18,900 bases of DNA from Streptomyces sp. TG1A-8. Lineage in GTDB: Bacteria; Actinomycetota; Actinomycetes; Streptomycetales; Streptomycetaceae. The notes under the pieces were generated by a model that did no database searches, was not told where the DNA came from, and saw only the letters and a program-made list of their open reading frames with translations. A program made the translations under genes and the position numbers. The stretch is from positions 1 through 18,900 of the forward strand of contig NZ_JASTLB010000003.1 in assembly GCF_030499535.1 (NCBI RefSeq), given 5' to 3'. Positions 11,554 to 18,900 of this stretch are shown here, one piece after another (within the stretch, counting starts at the first letter, position 1; each line of letters begins with the position of its first letter).

Positions 11554-13881
11554 ATGTCCACCACCATCAAGACCGTGCCGAACGCGGAGCCGGCGGAGCG
11601 CGCCGCTGCGGCGCTCCAGATCGTCCTCCCCGTCGGGGTGGGCATCCTGGCCCCCTACCTGGACCCGAACGCGGCGGCCTACGCCGGGGCCGGCTTCCTG
11701 GCCGGTGCGACGTTCGCCGGCGCCAACTACATGAACCGCCTGGGCCGCTGGGCCAACCAGCTCCCCGGGATCGACATCGCGCGGGCGCACCGCGACACCA
11801 TGGGGATCTCCACGATCACCACCGGCATGGGCCTGGCCCTCGGGCAGCTGGGCGGAGCCGAGGCGTCCGACGCGCTGATGGCCGGCGCCCTCGAGCCCAC
11901 CACCATCCCCGGCATCCTGTCGCTGGGCTGGTGGGCCGCGGTCGTCTTCACCGGCTGGCGCCTGCGCCGAGTCTTCGGCCGACACAAGATCGAGGTGGAG
12001 CAGGCGCCGACGCAGGCCGCCCCGGCCAACACCGGCACCCCGGGCCCGGTGTCCCTGGCCGACAAGATGATCGCCGCCTGGGGGCGCGTGATCAGCGACC
12101 CGAAGAACGGCCGGCACAAGAACCAGGTCCTGTCCGACGTCGTGATCTACGCCGACCGCTGGGAGGGCCGGATCACCGCCGCCCTGGGCGACTCCGTCAA
12201 CGTGTCGAAGGAGACCGTCTCCAGCCTCTTCGGCCGCTCCGTCGACGACATCACCATGAAGTACGGCGCGCACTCCGGGGAGGCGTTCATCACCGTCTGG
12301 TACACCCAGCGCGCGGAGCTGGACCCCTCCACGCTCGAGGGCGCCTGGAAGCGCGTGAGGGCGCGGGTCCTGCCCAAGACCCACCTGGAAGAGGTCGGCG
12401 AGGACGTGAACACCGGCGGCCAGGTGGCGCGCGTCGTGGCCGACGACGACCTGGACGCCCTGCCCCGCGTGGTCAACCTCGGGGAGCTGGCCGGCGCGCT
12501 GCGCCGCTCCATCGACCTCGTCTCCTACGAGCCGGGACGGCGCGACCCCCGGCGCGCGATCATCCGCGTCATGGACCACAACCCGCTGGAGGCCGGCCAC
12601 GACTTCCAGGGCCTGGACTCCCTGGTGGCCACGCCGGGCGGCTGGGTCAACATCGGCAAGATCGTGAGCGGCTTCCCCGCGAAGATCCAGCTGTTCGACC
12701 CGAAGCTGGGCGCCCTCCACGTCGTGATCGCCGGTACCACCGGCTCCGGCAAGGGCGGCACGGGCCAGATGATCAGCCTGGCCTACCACGCCAACAAGAT
12801 GGCCCAGATCTACGGCGACCCCAAGGGCGCGTCTAACCCCGCGATCCCGAAGATGGCCGCCTACAGCGGCCTGACGCAGATCGGCGCCCTGGGCGCCATG
12901 CGGCTGTCCTGGTGGGTCCTCCAGCACCGGATCGAGGAGGCCGCCCGCCTGGAGCTGAAGAACTTCGAGCCGACCGCGATGCGGCCGTACTGCGCCACCA
13001 TCCTGGACGAGGCCGCCCAGATGCTGGCCCCCGGCGCACCGAACCGCAAGGAAGCGGTGAAGATCGTCAAGGACGGCGCCTCCCTGACCCGCTCCATGGG
13101 CATGCCCTGGGTCCTGATCAACCAGACCGTGAACCTGGACCAGCTGGGCGGAGAGCAGGCGATCCGCGCCAACCTCCTGGCCGGCGGCACCTGGATCATC
13201 CTGCGCACCGACAGCGACCAGATCAACCTGGGCGACCTTCCCCCCGGCTTCGACGGGATCGACCCCTCCCTGATCCCGCCGGTGTGGGTGGAAGAGGACG
13301 ACTCGCTGGTCTACGACCCGACCATCGAGGAGTCCGACCCGCGCCGCACCTTCGGCCTCGGCTACGTCGCAGCCCCGGGCGGGCGCGCGGGCATGATGCG
13401 CATCGACACCCTGGAGGACGCCACCGAGCACATCCGGCCGGAGAACATCATGGCCCCGGTCGACGTGCCCTGGTGGGGCGACCAGGCGTACATGGAAGAG
13501 CTGGCCATGACGCCCATCCCCGGCTTCGAGGAGAAGGACGGCGAAGGCACCACCGGCGAGGCCGGGACCTCGTTCCCCGGCGTCGACCTCCCCAAGGCCA
13601 AGGAGCTCACCTCGGAGGAGAAGGTCCTGGCCGCCCTCCGCGACGAGTCCGACCCCATGTACGTGGACATGGTCGACCAGGGCGACGACATCGACCCCGA
13701 CGACATCGACTACGTGGAACGGGGCCAGCTGCAGGCCGCCTGCGGGGTCGCGGAGTCGACCTTCGCGAACGTGCTCAACAAGCTGGAAAAGGCAGGAAAG
13801 ATCCACCGGATCAAGGAAGGGAAAACCTCGAAGGTGGCCCTGGGCGCCCGGCCGGAGGCAACCGGCGAAGAGGCCGCCTGA
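11554..13881 (+). CDS. traB: FtsK/TraB-type conjugative DNA translocase
   Basis: A 775-residue protein with AGGAG nine bases before the ATG. The N-terminus has about four hydrophobic segments (about 20-36, 42-60, 83-99, 118-138). The motor domain has Walker A GTTGSGKGG (394-402, Lys400) and Walker B CATILDEAA (480-488, Asp485-Glu486), with the FtsK-like GDPKG following Walker A. The C-terminus (about 685-770) is a winged helix with RGQLQAACGVAESTFANVLNKLEKAG. Streptomyces TraB has the same order: membrane part, FtsK motor, DNA-recognising winged helix; it moves double-stranded DNA between hyphae as a hexamer. The length agrees. Some relatives are annotated only as FtsK-like, so the symbol is by analogy. 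A terminator lies on each side, so it is probably transcribed on its own. Confidence 0.85.
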   Translation: MSTTIKTVPNAEPAERAAAALQIVLPVGVGILAPYLDPNAAAYAGAGFLAGATFAGANYMNRLGRWANQLPGIDIARAHRDTMGISTITTGMGLALGQLGGAEASDALMAGALEPTTIPGILSLGWWAAVVFTGWRLRRVFGRHKIEVEQAPTQAAPANTGTPGPVSLADKMIAAWGRVISDPKNGRHKNQVLSDVVIYADRWEGRITAALGDSVNVSKETVSSLFGRSVDDITMKYGAHSGEAFITVWYTQRAELDPSTLEGAWKRVRARVLPKTHLEEVGEDVNTGGQVARVVADDDLDALPRVVNLGELAGALRRSIDLVSYEPGRRDPRRAIIRVMDHNPLEAGHDFQGLDSLVATPGGWVNIGKIVSGFPAKIQLFDPKLGALHVVIAGTTGSGKGGTGQMISLAYHANKMAQIYGDPKGASNPAIPKMAAYSGLTQIGALGAMRLSWWVLQHRIEEAARLELKNFEPTAMRPYCATILDEAAQMLAPGAPNRKEAVKIVKDGASLTRSMGMPWVLINQTVNLDQLGGEQAIRANLLAGGTWIILRTDSDQINLGDLPPGFDGIDPSLIPPVWVEEDDSLVYDPTIEESDPRRTFGLGYVAAPGGRAGMMRIDTLEDATEHIRPENIMAPVDVPWWGDQAYMEELAMTPIPGFEEKDGEGTTGEAGTSFPGVDLPKAKELTSEEKVLAALRDESDPMYVDMVDQGDDIDPDDIDYVERGQLQAACGVAESTFANVLNKLEKAGKIHRIKEGKTSKVALGARPEATGEEAA

Positions 13882-13893
13882 CCGCTGTCACAC

Positions 13894-13928
13894 AACGGCG
13901 CGCTTCCCACACCGGGGGGCGCGCCGTT
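13894..13928 (+). terminator. Terminator after the translocase gene
   Basis: AACGGCGCGC (13894-13903) pairs with GCGCGCCGTT (13919-13928), 13 bases past the stop. The loop is 15 bases and there is no long T run. Confidence 0.6.
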
Positions 13929-14139
13929 CCAGTCCGTGCTGAACCCCGCCCCAGACCCCCGCGGCACAACCAACGCCGCTGACCTGACGCTCTGCCTGGC
14001 CCTCGCCACCCCACCTTCGGGGCCAGCGAGGACCGGACAGGCCGCCCGGCCGCACATCTCACCCCTTCCACCCCGTCGACGGTACTTCCGTCGGCGAGGC
14101 GCAGCACTGCCCGCCATCAACCCTGTTGGAGGACACCCC

Positions 14140-14250
14140 GTGCTCATCCCCCGCTCGCGCCGCCGGACCGGCCGACCCCGCCCGCAGCGCCCCGGCCCCC
14201 GCTACCCGCAGCGCCCGCACCATCTCTCCACCGCCTGGGAGCCGCGGTGA
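14140..14250 (+). CDS. Tiny basic ORF coupled to the RRQRL gene
   Basis: 36 codons from GTG 14140, with GGAGG eight bases upstream. The product is Arg/Pro-rich (RSRRRTGRPRPQRPGPRYPQ). Its TGA overlaps the GTG of the next gene (GTGA). It may be a real small protein or a leader whose translation couples to the gene behind it; the good ribosome site and overlap are the only support. Confidence 0.4.
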   Translation: MLIPRSRRRTGRPRPQRPGPRYPQRPHHLSTAWEPR

Positions 14251-14690
14251 CTACCCGCGCCCGTCGGCGACGCCCCGCAGCACAGCCACGCGCCACGCAC
14301 GGCTTACCCGAGTACGACTGGGGCACCGCACCGACCGACCAGCTCGCCACGCGCCGCCAGCTGCGCGCCGACCGGCTCCGCCCCGGCGGACAGGAGCCGG
14401 CCGCGATCCTGCGGTGCCGGGCGTGCGCGACGCGCCCACAGCGCACCTGCACCCGCCCCGCCTACCTCTACCGGCGCGACCTCGCCCTGCCGATCCGGCC
14501 CATGACCCTCGCCAAGGAAGCCGCCCTCGACAAGGCCATGGCAGCTCGGACCACCTGCCCGGCATGCCTGCGCCGCTACCACCACTGCCTGCCCTTACGC
14601 ACCCTCGGTTCCTGCTTGGAGTGCTTCGACGGAACCCCGGCCGACCCCGCCACCTACACCGCCCCGCCCGCTCACGCCCTGGCCGCGTAA
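14247..14690 (+). CDS. RRQRL-motif zinc-binding protein
   Basis: A 147-residue protein from GTG 14247. It has ATRRQLRADRLRPGGQEP (34-51), then CRACATRPQRTC (57-68), AYLYRRDLALPIRPMT (72-87), and paired cysteines at 104/107 (CPAC) and 123/126 (CLEC) separated by a CLPLRTLGS stretch. This is the layout of the Streptomyces family named for its RRQRL motif and zinc-binding cysteines. The biochemical role is unknown. It commonly lies on mobile elements, and here sits 23 bases before the Pycsar-type effector gene, probably in the same message. Confidence 0.75.
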   Translation: MTTRARRRRPAAQPRATHGLPEYDWGTAPTDQLATRRQLRADRLRPGGQEPAAILRCRACATRPQRTCTRPAYLYRRDLALPIRPMTLAKEAALDKAMAARTTCPACLRRYHHCLPLRTLGSCLECFDGTPADPATYTAPPAHALAA

Positions 14691-14713
14691 GCGCACGAAA
14701 GGACCGCCTCTAA

Positions 14714-15175
14714 ATGACCACCTCGGCCACTGACCAGAGCACGAGCAAGAACCTCGATGACGCCTGCGCCGCGGTCGCCAGCGAGATCGCCCGCACGGAC
14801 GGCAAGGCATCCTTACTGCTCGCCTTCATCGGCGCTGTCCTGGCCGGCCTAGCCTCCCTCGCCGACCGCCACCTGCCCGCCCCGGCCTACGTGGCCGGCG
14901 CCCTCGCCGTCGCCGCCCTCACTGCCGCTGCCGTGCTGCTGCTCCTGGTCGTCCGGCCCCACCTCGGCGGCCACGACCGCGCCAGCTTCCCCTACTGGGC
15001 CCAACTCACCGAGACAGAAATCAGCGCATGCATGACCGGCGACACCCGCGCCGCCCGCATCCACGCCCTGTCTACCATTGCCGTCGCCAAGTTCCGCCAG
15101 TTGCGCCGCGCGGTGGACTGCACCCTGACCGCACTCGGCTTCCTCGTCCTGGCCACGCTCAGCGCCCTGCTGTAG
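14714..15175 (+). CDS. Pycsar-type transmembrane effector (DUF5706-like)
   Basis: A 153-residue protein with AAAGGA before the ATG. It has the order of the PycTM/DUF5706 family: a helix ending ARTDGKASLLLAFIGAVLAG (27-46, first span), a second span at 58-80, the turn RPHLGG, SFPYWAQL, a helix IAVAKFRQLRRAVDC, and a last span at 134-152. In Pycsar defence, a cyclase makes cCMP or cUMP after phage infection and the membrane effector then disrupts the membrane. No nucleotide cyclase gene is visible in this window, so this is an orphan; many actinobacterial members also occur alone. A strong terminator follows. Confidence 0.75.
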   Translation: MTTSATDQSTSKNLDDACAAVASEIARTDGKASLLLAFIGAVLAGLASLADRHLPAPAYVAGALAVAALTAAAVLLLLVVRPHLGGHDRASFPYWAQLTETEISACMTGDTRAARIHALSTIAVAKFRQLRRAVDCTLTALGFLVLATLSALL

Positions 15176-15285
15176 CCGGGCCCCGGGACGGTCGGCGCAT
15201 CGGCTCATGGGACAACCGCCCCGGGCACTGGACGCCCCCGTCACGAGGCGCCAGCACTTCCAGCATGCCTGACCACCCAACCCCA

Positions 15286-15321
15286 CGGCCCGGCCCCGCA
15301 GGCACCTGCGGGGCCGGGCCG
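15286..15321 (+). terminator. Rho-independent terminator with T run
   Basis: CGGCCCGGCCCCGCAG (15286-15301) pairs perfectly with CTGCGGGGCCGGGCCG (15306-15321), loop of four, followed by TTTTTCGTTTT. It is the clearest terminator in the window and isolates the partition operon from the effector gene. Confidence 0.9.
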
Positions 15322-15334
15322 TTTTTCGTTTTCT

Positions 15335-15394
15335 GGTCCATGCGGCAGCAGCCTGACCGTGGCATGGGACCATGCGGGGCAGCATCACCCCGCA
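15335..15394. promoter_or_regulatory. Two inverted repeats upstream of parA
   Basis: GGTCCATGC (15335-15343) pairs with GCATGGGACC (15362-15371) with one bulged base, and TGCGGGG (15373-15379) pairs with CCCCGCA (15388-15394). Partition operons are usually autoregulated, so these may be operators for ParA or its partner. No clear promoter boxes were identified. Confidence 0.35.
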
Positions 15395-15413
15395 CGTGAC
15401 AGGAGAGCCGTCG

Positions 15414-16343
15414 ATGCTCGACGCTGACCCGAGTCCCCTGATTGACCGCAGCGCCCTCGCGCATTGCTACGTCATCGCCAACGGAAAGGGCGGCGTGGGT
15501 AAGACCACGCTTGCCTCCAATTTCGCCGGCCTGGTCGCCGCCGACGGCGGATCCGTTCTGCTGGTCGACGTCAACGGGCAGGGCAACGTAGGCCGCGACC
15601 TGGGATACCGCGAGAGCAGCATTGATGACGAAGGCGCAGCGCTCTCGGAAGCGCTGCGCACCGGCGCCCCGCTGAAGCCGGTGTCCGGCGTACGGCCGGG
15701 GCTCGACGTCGTCGTCGGCGGGCAGCATGTCGGCGCCGTCCCGGACATGCTCGCCGCCACCTACCGCATGCAGCAGCACCGCCAGGCCCTCGCCCTCGCT
15801 ATCAGCCTCGCCCCCGTGGCCGGCCGCTATGACCTGGTCGTCATCGACAGCGCCCCGGAAAATCCGCCGCTTCAGCAGCTCGCGCTGTCCGCCGCGCGCT
15901 GGATGGTGGCCCCGACCCGTTCGGACAAGGCCAGCATCACCGACGGCCTGGGATCCATCAGCCGCCAGTTCAGGTTGGTGCGCAACACGGTGAACCCGGA
16001 CCTTGCCCTGTTGGGTGTCGTCCTGTTCGGCAGCGGTAGTGCCTCAAAGCAGATCCACCGCAACGCCCGCCAGTGGGTTGCTGACGAACTCGGCACGGAC
16101 GGGTACCTGTTCGACACCATCGTCCGCTACAGCGAAGCCGTGGGCCAAGACGCCCGCAGTCACGGCCGGCTCGTACACGAGCTGGAAGTGGCCGCCGCCT
16201 CGAACCCGAAATTTTGGGACCTGCGGGCCGGCCGCGCCGCCGCCGGAACGATCGTGTCGGCCACATCAGCGTCGGTCGCTGAAGACCTCGCTACTCTCGC
16301 CCGAGAGATTCTGACCCGGGCCGCCGAACAGGACGCAGCATGA
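15414..16343 (+). CDS. parA: ParA-family partition ATPase
   Basis: A 309-residue protein; ATG 15414 has AGGAG eight bases upstream, preferred over a longer frame from a GTG at 15372 with no such site. It has the deviant Walker A KGGVGKTT (25-32), the switch region LVDVNGQGN (50-58), and Walker B LVVIDSAPENPP (Asp145). The length is normal for a plasmid ParA without an extra N-terminal DNA-binding domain. ParA ATPases move plasmid copies to daughter cells or spores over the nucleoid. The stop overlaps the next ATG (ATGA at 16340-16343), the usual parAB arrangement. Presence of parAB argues for an autonomous low-copy plasmid. Confidence 0.9.
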   Translation: MLDADPSPLIDRSALAHCYVIANGKGGVGKTTLASNFAGLVAADGGSVLLVDVNGQGNVGRDLGYRESSIDDEGAALSEALRTGAPLKPVSGVRPGLDVVVGGQHVGAVPDMLAATYRMQQHRQALALAISLAPVAGRYDLVVIDSAPENPPLQQLALSAARWMVAPTRSDKASITDGLGSISRQFRLVRNTVNPDLALLGVVLFGSGSASKQIHRNARQWVADELGTDGYLFDTIVRYSEAVGQDARSHGRLVHELEVAAASNPKFWDLRAGRAAAGTIVSATSASVAEDLATLAREILTRAAEQDAA

Positions 16344-17188
16344 CCGAGACTGAGACCACCGCAGACCGCTTCGGCCTCACCGGGCCTTCCCGCGCCACGG
16401 GCCTGCTCGGACTGACCCGCAAGTCCGCCGCTGCCAGCAACGGCGGCACTGGTGGCGCTCTCACTTTGGATGCCATCCCAGACCCGGACACCGCGCCCGG
16501 CGACACCGCCGACCTCTCCGAAGCAGAACGCAAAGACCTGGAACTCTGCGAACGTGTCGTCCGCGCCCACCACGCATCGTTCTGGATCACCGGCAAAGCA
16601 CTCGACGCCATCGCCAACCGTGGCCTGTACCGCGCCGACTACACCACCTTTGACGACCTGCTGGAGGACTGGGGAATCTCCCTCACTGAATCCAGCCGTA
16701 TGCGCCGTGGCTGGCGCCTGGCCGCCCGTCTCCTCCCGGACGTCCCCAAGCTCACCGTCTCCCACCTGGAAGCACTGCTACCAGTCGTCAAGCTCTACGA
16801 CGTGGAAGCAGCCGCAACCCTCTACGCCCTGCTGCGCGAGAACCGCCCCAAGGTCACCGCCCGCGACATCACCGCCCTCGTCCGGGAGCTGCCCGGCCCG
16901 GACGGTTCAGCCGCCCCGGCCGCCCTGATCCGTGAGCAGATCGAGGCCCAGCTGACCGACCCCGACCCCACGACCGCGGACTCAGACACGACCCCCGCGA
17001 CGAGCACGCCAGATGCCCACCTGCGCGAAGCCATCGACCGGCGCGCCCGTCAGCTCGCCAACGACCTCAAGCGCGCCCGCATCCCGCGCCGTGAGCTGAC
17101 CCAGACGCTCTCTGAGGCGTTTGCCGACCCCGACGATCCCCAGGTCTACCGGGCGCTGCTGCGCTGGATGAAGACGCACAAGCGATAA
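16340..17188 (+). CDS. parB: ParB-position partition partner, probable centromere-binding protein
   Basis: A 282-residue protein coupled to parA. It lacks an obvious classical ParB N-terminal CTP-binding signature. Residues about 70-120 (HASFWITGKALDAIANRG, TTFDDLLEDWGISLTESSRM) and on to 185 read as a helical DNA-binding region with a helix-turn-helix-like part. The C-terminus (about 230-282, ARQLANDLKRARIPRRELTQ) is basic and helical, possibly for dimerisation. The role as centromere-binding partner follows from its position after parA and from the palindromes directly downstream, more than from sequence identity. Divergent partners of this kind are usual on Streptomyces plasmids. Confidence 0.65.
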   Translation: MTETETTADRFGLTGPSRATGLLGLTRKSAAASNGGTGGALTLDAIPDPDTAPGDTADLSEAERKDLELCERVVRAHHASFWITGKALDAIANRGLYRADYTTFDDLLEDWGISLTESSRMRRGWRLAARLLPDVPKLTVSHLEALLPVVKLYDVEAAATLYALLRENRPKVTARDITALVRELPGPDGSAAPAALIREQIEAQLTDPDPTTADSDTTPATSTPDAHLREAIDRRARQLANDLKRARIPRRELTQTLSEAFADPDDPQVYRALLRWMKTHKR

Positions 17189-17201
17189 AACTGCTGGTCA
17201 G

Positions 17202-17245
17202 CGTTTCCTTCCGAATTCGGAAGGAAACGTTCGAATAATTCGAAC
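17202..17245. repeat. Two adjacent palindromes, candidate parS centromere
   Basis: Bases 17202-17229 are a perfect 28-bp palindrome, with CGTTTCCTTCC and GGAAGGAAACG arms around GAATTC. It abuts a 17-bp palindrome at 17229-17245 (GTTCGAAT, A, ATTCGAAC). Both lie 13 bases after the parB-position stop and are much richer in A+T than the surroundings. The outer GTTTC...GAAAC halves recall the chromosomal parS consensus GTTTCACGTGAAAC, with a longer centre. A role as terminator is less likely because a separate one follows. Confidence 0.6.
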
Positions 17246-17252
17246 AGCAAGC

Positions 17253-17284
17253 GGAAGGGCCCGGCCGTCCGGCCGGGCCCTTCC
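17253..17284. terminator. Bidirectional terminator between convergent genes
   Basis: GGAAGGGCCCGGCC (17253-17266) pairs perfectly with GGCCGGGCCCTTCC (17271-17284), loop GTCC. It lies between the ends of the partition operon and the minus-strand helicase remnant. Confidence 0.75.
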
Positions 17285-17301
17285 CTCTCCATCCGCGCCC
17301 G

Positions 17302-18897
17302 CTACGCCTGCACGTGCGCCGCCCACTCCAGCCCGAGACCGGCTAGCCGCTTCAGCTGCTCCCCGCTGAGCTTCGCCCGCCGGGTCTTGGTGTTCGCCAG
17401 GAATACACCCAATTTCACCGCGTGCTCCTGGCCGTCGACTGTGATCGTTTCGATGTGGGTGCGACTGATGGGCCCCACAGAGCCCGTGCGCTGCCGGTAC
17501 TGGGCCAGTGCCGCACAGCCCCGCTCAAAGCCCGCAGACGCGCCCCCAGAGCCCTTGGCGGGCGCCTTCGGCTCCGGGGGCAGAGGCGTAACTCCCAGGT
17601 CCGCCAGTCGTTCACGCTGCCCGGCCGCCAGACCGTCCCACACCACGTGCTGGCGCTGGCGCTGGAGCCACCGGCCCACGTCCTCCCCCTGGGCGGTCAC
17701 CCCCGGCACGATCTCGCTCACCTCGGCTCCCATCGCCACCAGCCGCGCCACACCCGCGTACTGGCGCTGCCAGTCCACCGGCCACCCCGGCCGCCAGTCC
17801 GGATCGATCGCGGCCAACTGCTCCGCCCGCCGCCGCGCCCGGCCCGGGTCCTTACCCAACCCGCCGGCCTTCCGGCAATTCGCCAACCACTGCCCCACCG
17901 GCTTATCCAGCGCGGACGCGGTCACCGGAGCGGCCAGCGTCCCCCACGCCGCGTAGTAGGCGCGCGCCGCCGCCAGATTCTCCTCCCACGCCACCTCCGC
18001 CGGCTCCCACACCATCCCCAGCGCGTCCAGGTCCGCCGCCCGCTGCGCTGCCAGCGTCCCGGCCTGCATGCCGCGCCGCTGATCAGCCAGCCACCGCCCC
18101 AGCGGGAAGGAGTGCCCGTTCGCCATCATCTCCCGGTGCTCATACGGCACCGCCAAATGCCCCGCCCGCTCCCGGTACGCGACCGCGGCCCGGTGCCCCG
18201 CCAGCCAGTTGGCGTGCTCCGGCTCCAGCACGTTGTACTGCACCAGCCGCGCCACCAAAGCAGGATCCCGATGCGTCCCGAACCGCAACAGGATGCGCCC
18301 CTCTTCCTCGCCCTCGGCCGGCTCCTCCCCCAGGAACGACACCCCCCTCTCCGTACGCGACGTATTTTCCTGCGGAACCGCCAGCATTTCCACGGCCCGC
18401 TCATCATGCGCCCGAAGCCCGGAAAGCACCTTCACCAACGGCCGATAAGAAGCCGAATAAGGCATATCCGCCTCAGTCTCATCCGGCCCCAGAAAAATAG
18501 GCACAATCAACGTCGCCAACTTTCCCTGGTTCGGTTTCTGCCTGAGCGCCCGGCCGATCGCCTGCACAATATCGACCGCCGATCCCTTCGGATCAATCAG
18601 CGCAACAGAATCCACCGCCGGCACATCAACACCCTCACCCAAGACACGGCAATTCGAAAGCACCGCCCGCCCCGACCGGGTACCGAAAGCCCGCAACCGG
18701 TCCGACCGCACATCCGCACCATGCTCGCCCGAAAGCCAGTCCGTCCACACCGACTCCGGATACCGCACCGGATCCTCCGCATGCAGCCGCGCCACCACCC
18801 GCGAAAGCCCCTCCAAAGGGTGCCAGGTGCTGCGTACTTTGATACATGGCAGTGGTTTAACCTTAGCAATACGCAACCGAACCAAGTAACAGGACAT
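17302..18897 (-). pseudogene. C-terminal part of a helicase with helicase-associated repeats, 5' end lost
   Basis: The open frame gives 531 residues, but only the second helicase lobe is present: motif V-like AVLSNCRVLGEGVDVPAVD (78-96) and motif VI VQAIGRALR (111-119). Walker A and DEAD-type motifs are absent. Then follow about four helicase-associated (HA) repeats (about 228-300, 301-370, 380-440, 460-528), each with the pattern GxWLxxxR and LxxLGxxW. Intact relatives, common near Streptomyces linear plasmid ends, have over 700 residues. The first roughly 25 residues (before EGLSRVVARLHAEDP) come from low-GC DNA and look foreign, so the ATG at 18897 is probably not the original start. Truncation by insertion or rearrangement is inferred. 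Confidence 0.7.
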
Positions 18898-18900
18898 AAC
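18820..18900. other. Low-GC edge segment, possible end of a mobile element
   Basis: From about 18825 to the window end, composition falls to roughly 45% G+C in a 70% region, exactly where helicase homology stops. No terminal inverted repeat can be confirmed because the element runs out of the window. Confidence 0.45.

Noticed and set aside
11299..13806. An 835-codon open frame on the minus strand
   Set aside because: It is the antisense shadow of the FtsK/TraB gene, whose Walker motifs, membrane segments and winged helix are unmistakable.

Overview
The window is about 70% G+C, with small tightly packed genes, GTG starts, strong GGAG-type ribosome sites and many GC-rich hairpin terminators. 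Together with protein families typical of Streptomyces mobile elements, this points to accessory DNA of a Streptomyces or close relative, most likely a low-copy, possibly linear, conjugative plasmid. No rRNA, tRNA or CRISPR array was seen, and no complete insertion sequence.

Layout. (1) 1-1037, minus strand: a two-gene operon. It ends in a winged-helix protein whose 3' coding half is built from near-identical DNA repeats and a perfect palindrome. This is the arrangement of a phage-like plasmid initiator with its origin inside the gene. (2) 1272-2593, minus strand: a GNAT acetyltransferase translationally coupled to a GntR/UTRA repressor of the KorSA type. Three copies of a GTAC-centred operator lie in the divergent promoter region (2594-3000). 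(3) 3001-6496, plus strand: a run of small cargo or plasmid-housekeeping genes, several with a shared Cys-x2-Cys-x4/5-Cys module. It includes a tandem duplication whose second copy carries a different small gene, and ends in a 23-residue membrane peptide. (4) 6546-13881, plus strand: the likely conjugation module. It holds an SpdB2-like membrane protein with a problematic start, a possible clt-like repeat cluster, a DUF6197-like protein, a membrane/coiled-coil protein, a 630-residue Gly/Ser-rich protein, a small helical protein, and a 775-residue FtsK/TraB-type DNA translocase with a C-terminal winged helix. (5) 14140-15175, plus strand: a tiny basic ORF, an RRQRL-type zinc protein and an orphan Pycsar-type transmembrane effector. 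(6) 15414-17245, plus strand: parA, a ParB-position gene, then two adjacent palindromes that make a good parS candidate. (7) 17302-18900, minus strand: the C-terminal part of a helicase with helicase-associated repeats, broken near 18830 where composition drops abruptly.

Working model (inference): replication (left), GntR-controlled transfer and spread functions (centre) and partition (right) form one plasmid backbone. The Pycsar-type effector is a small defence-like cargo between transfer and partition. The least explained part is the 7867-11453 group of four proteins between SpdB2 and the translocase; it is the best place to look for something undescribed.
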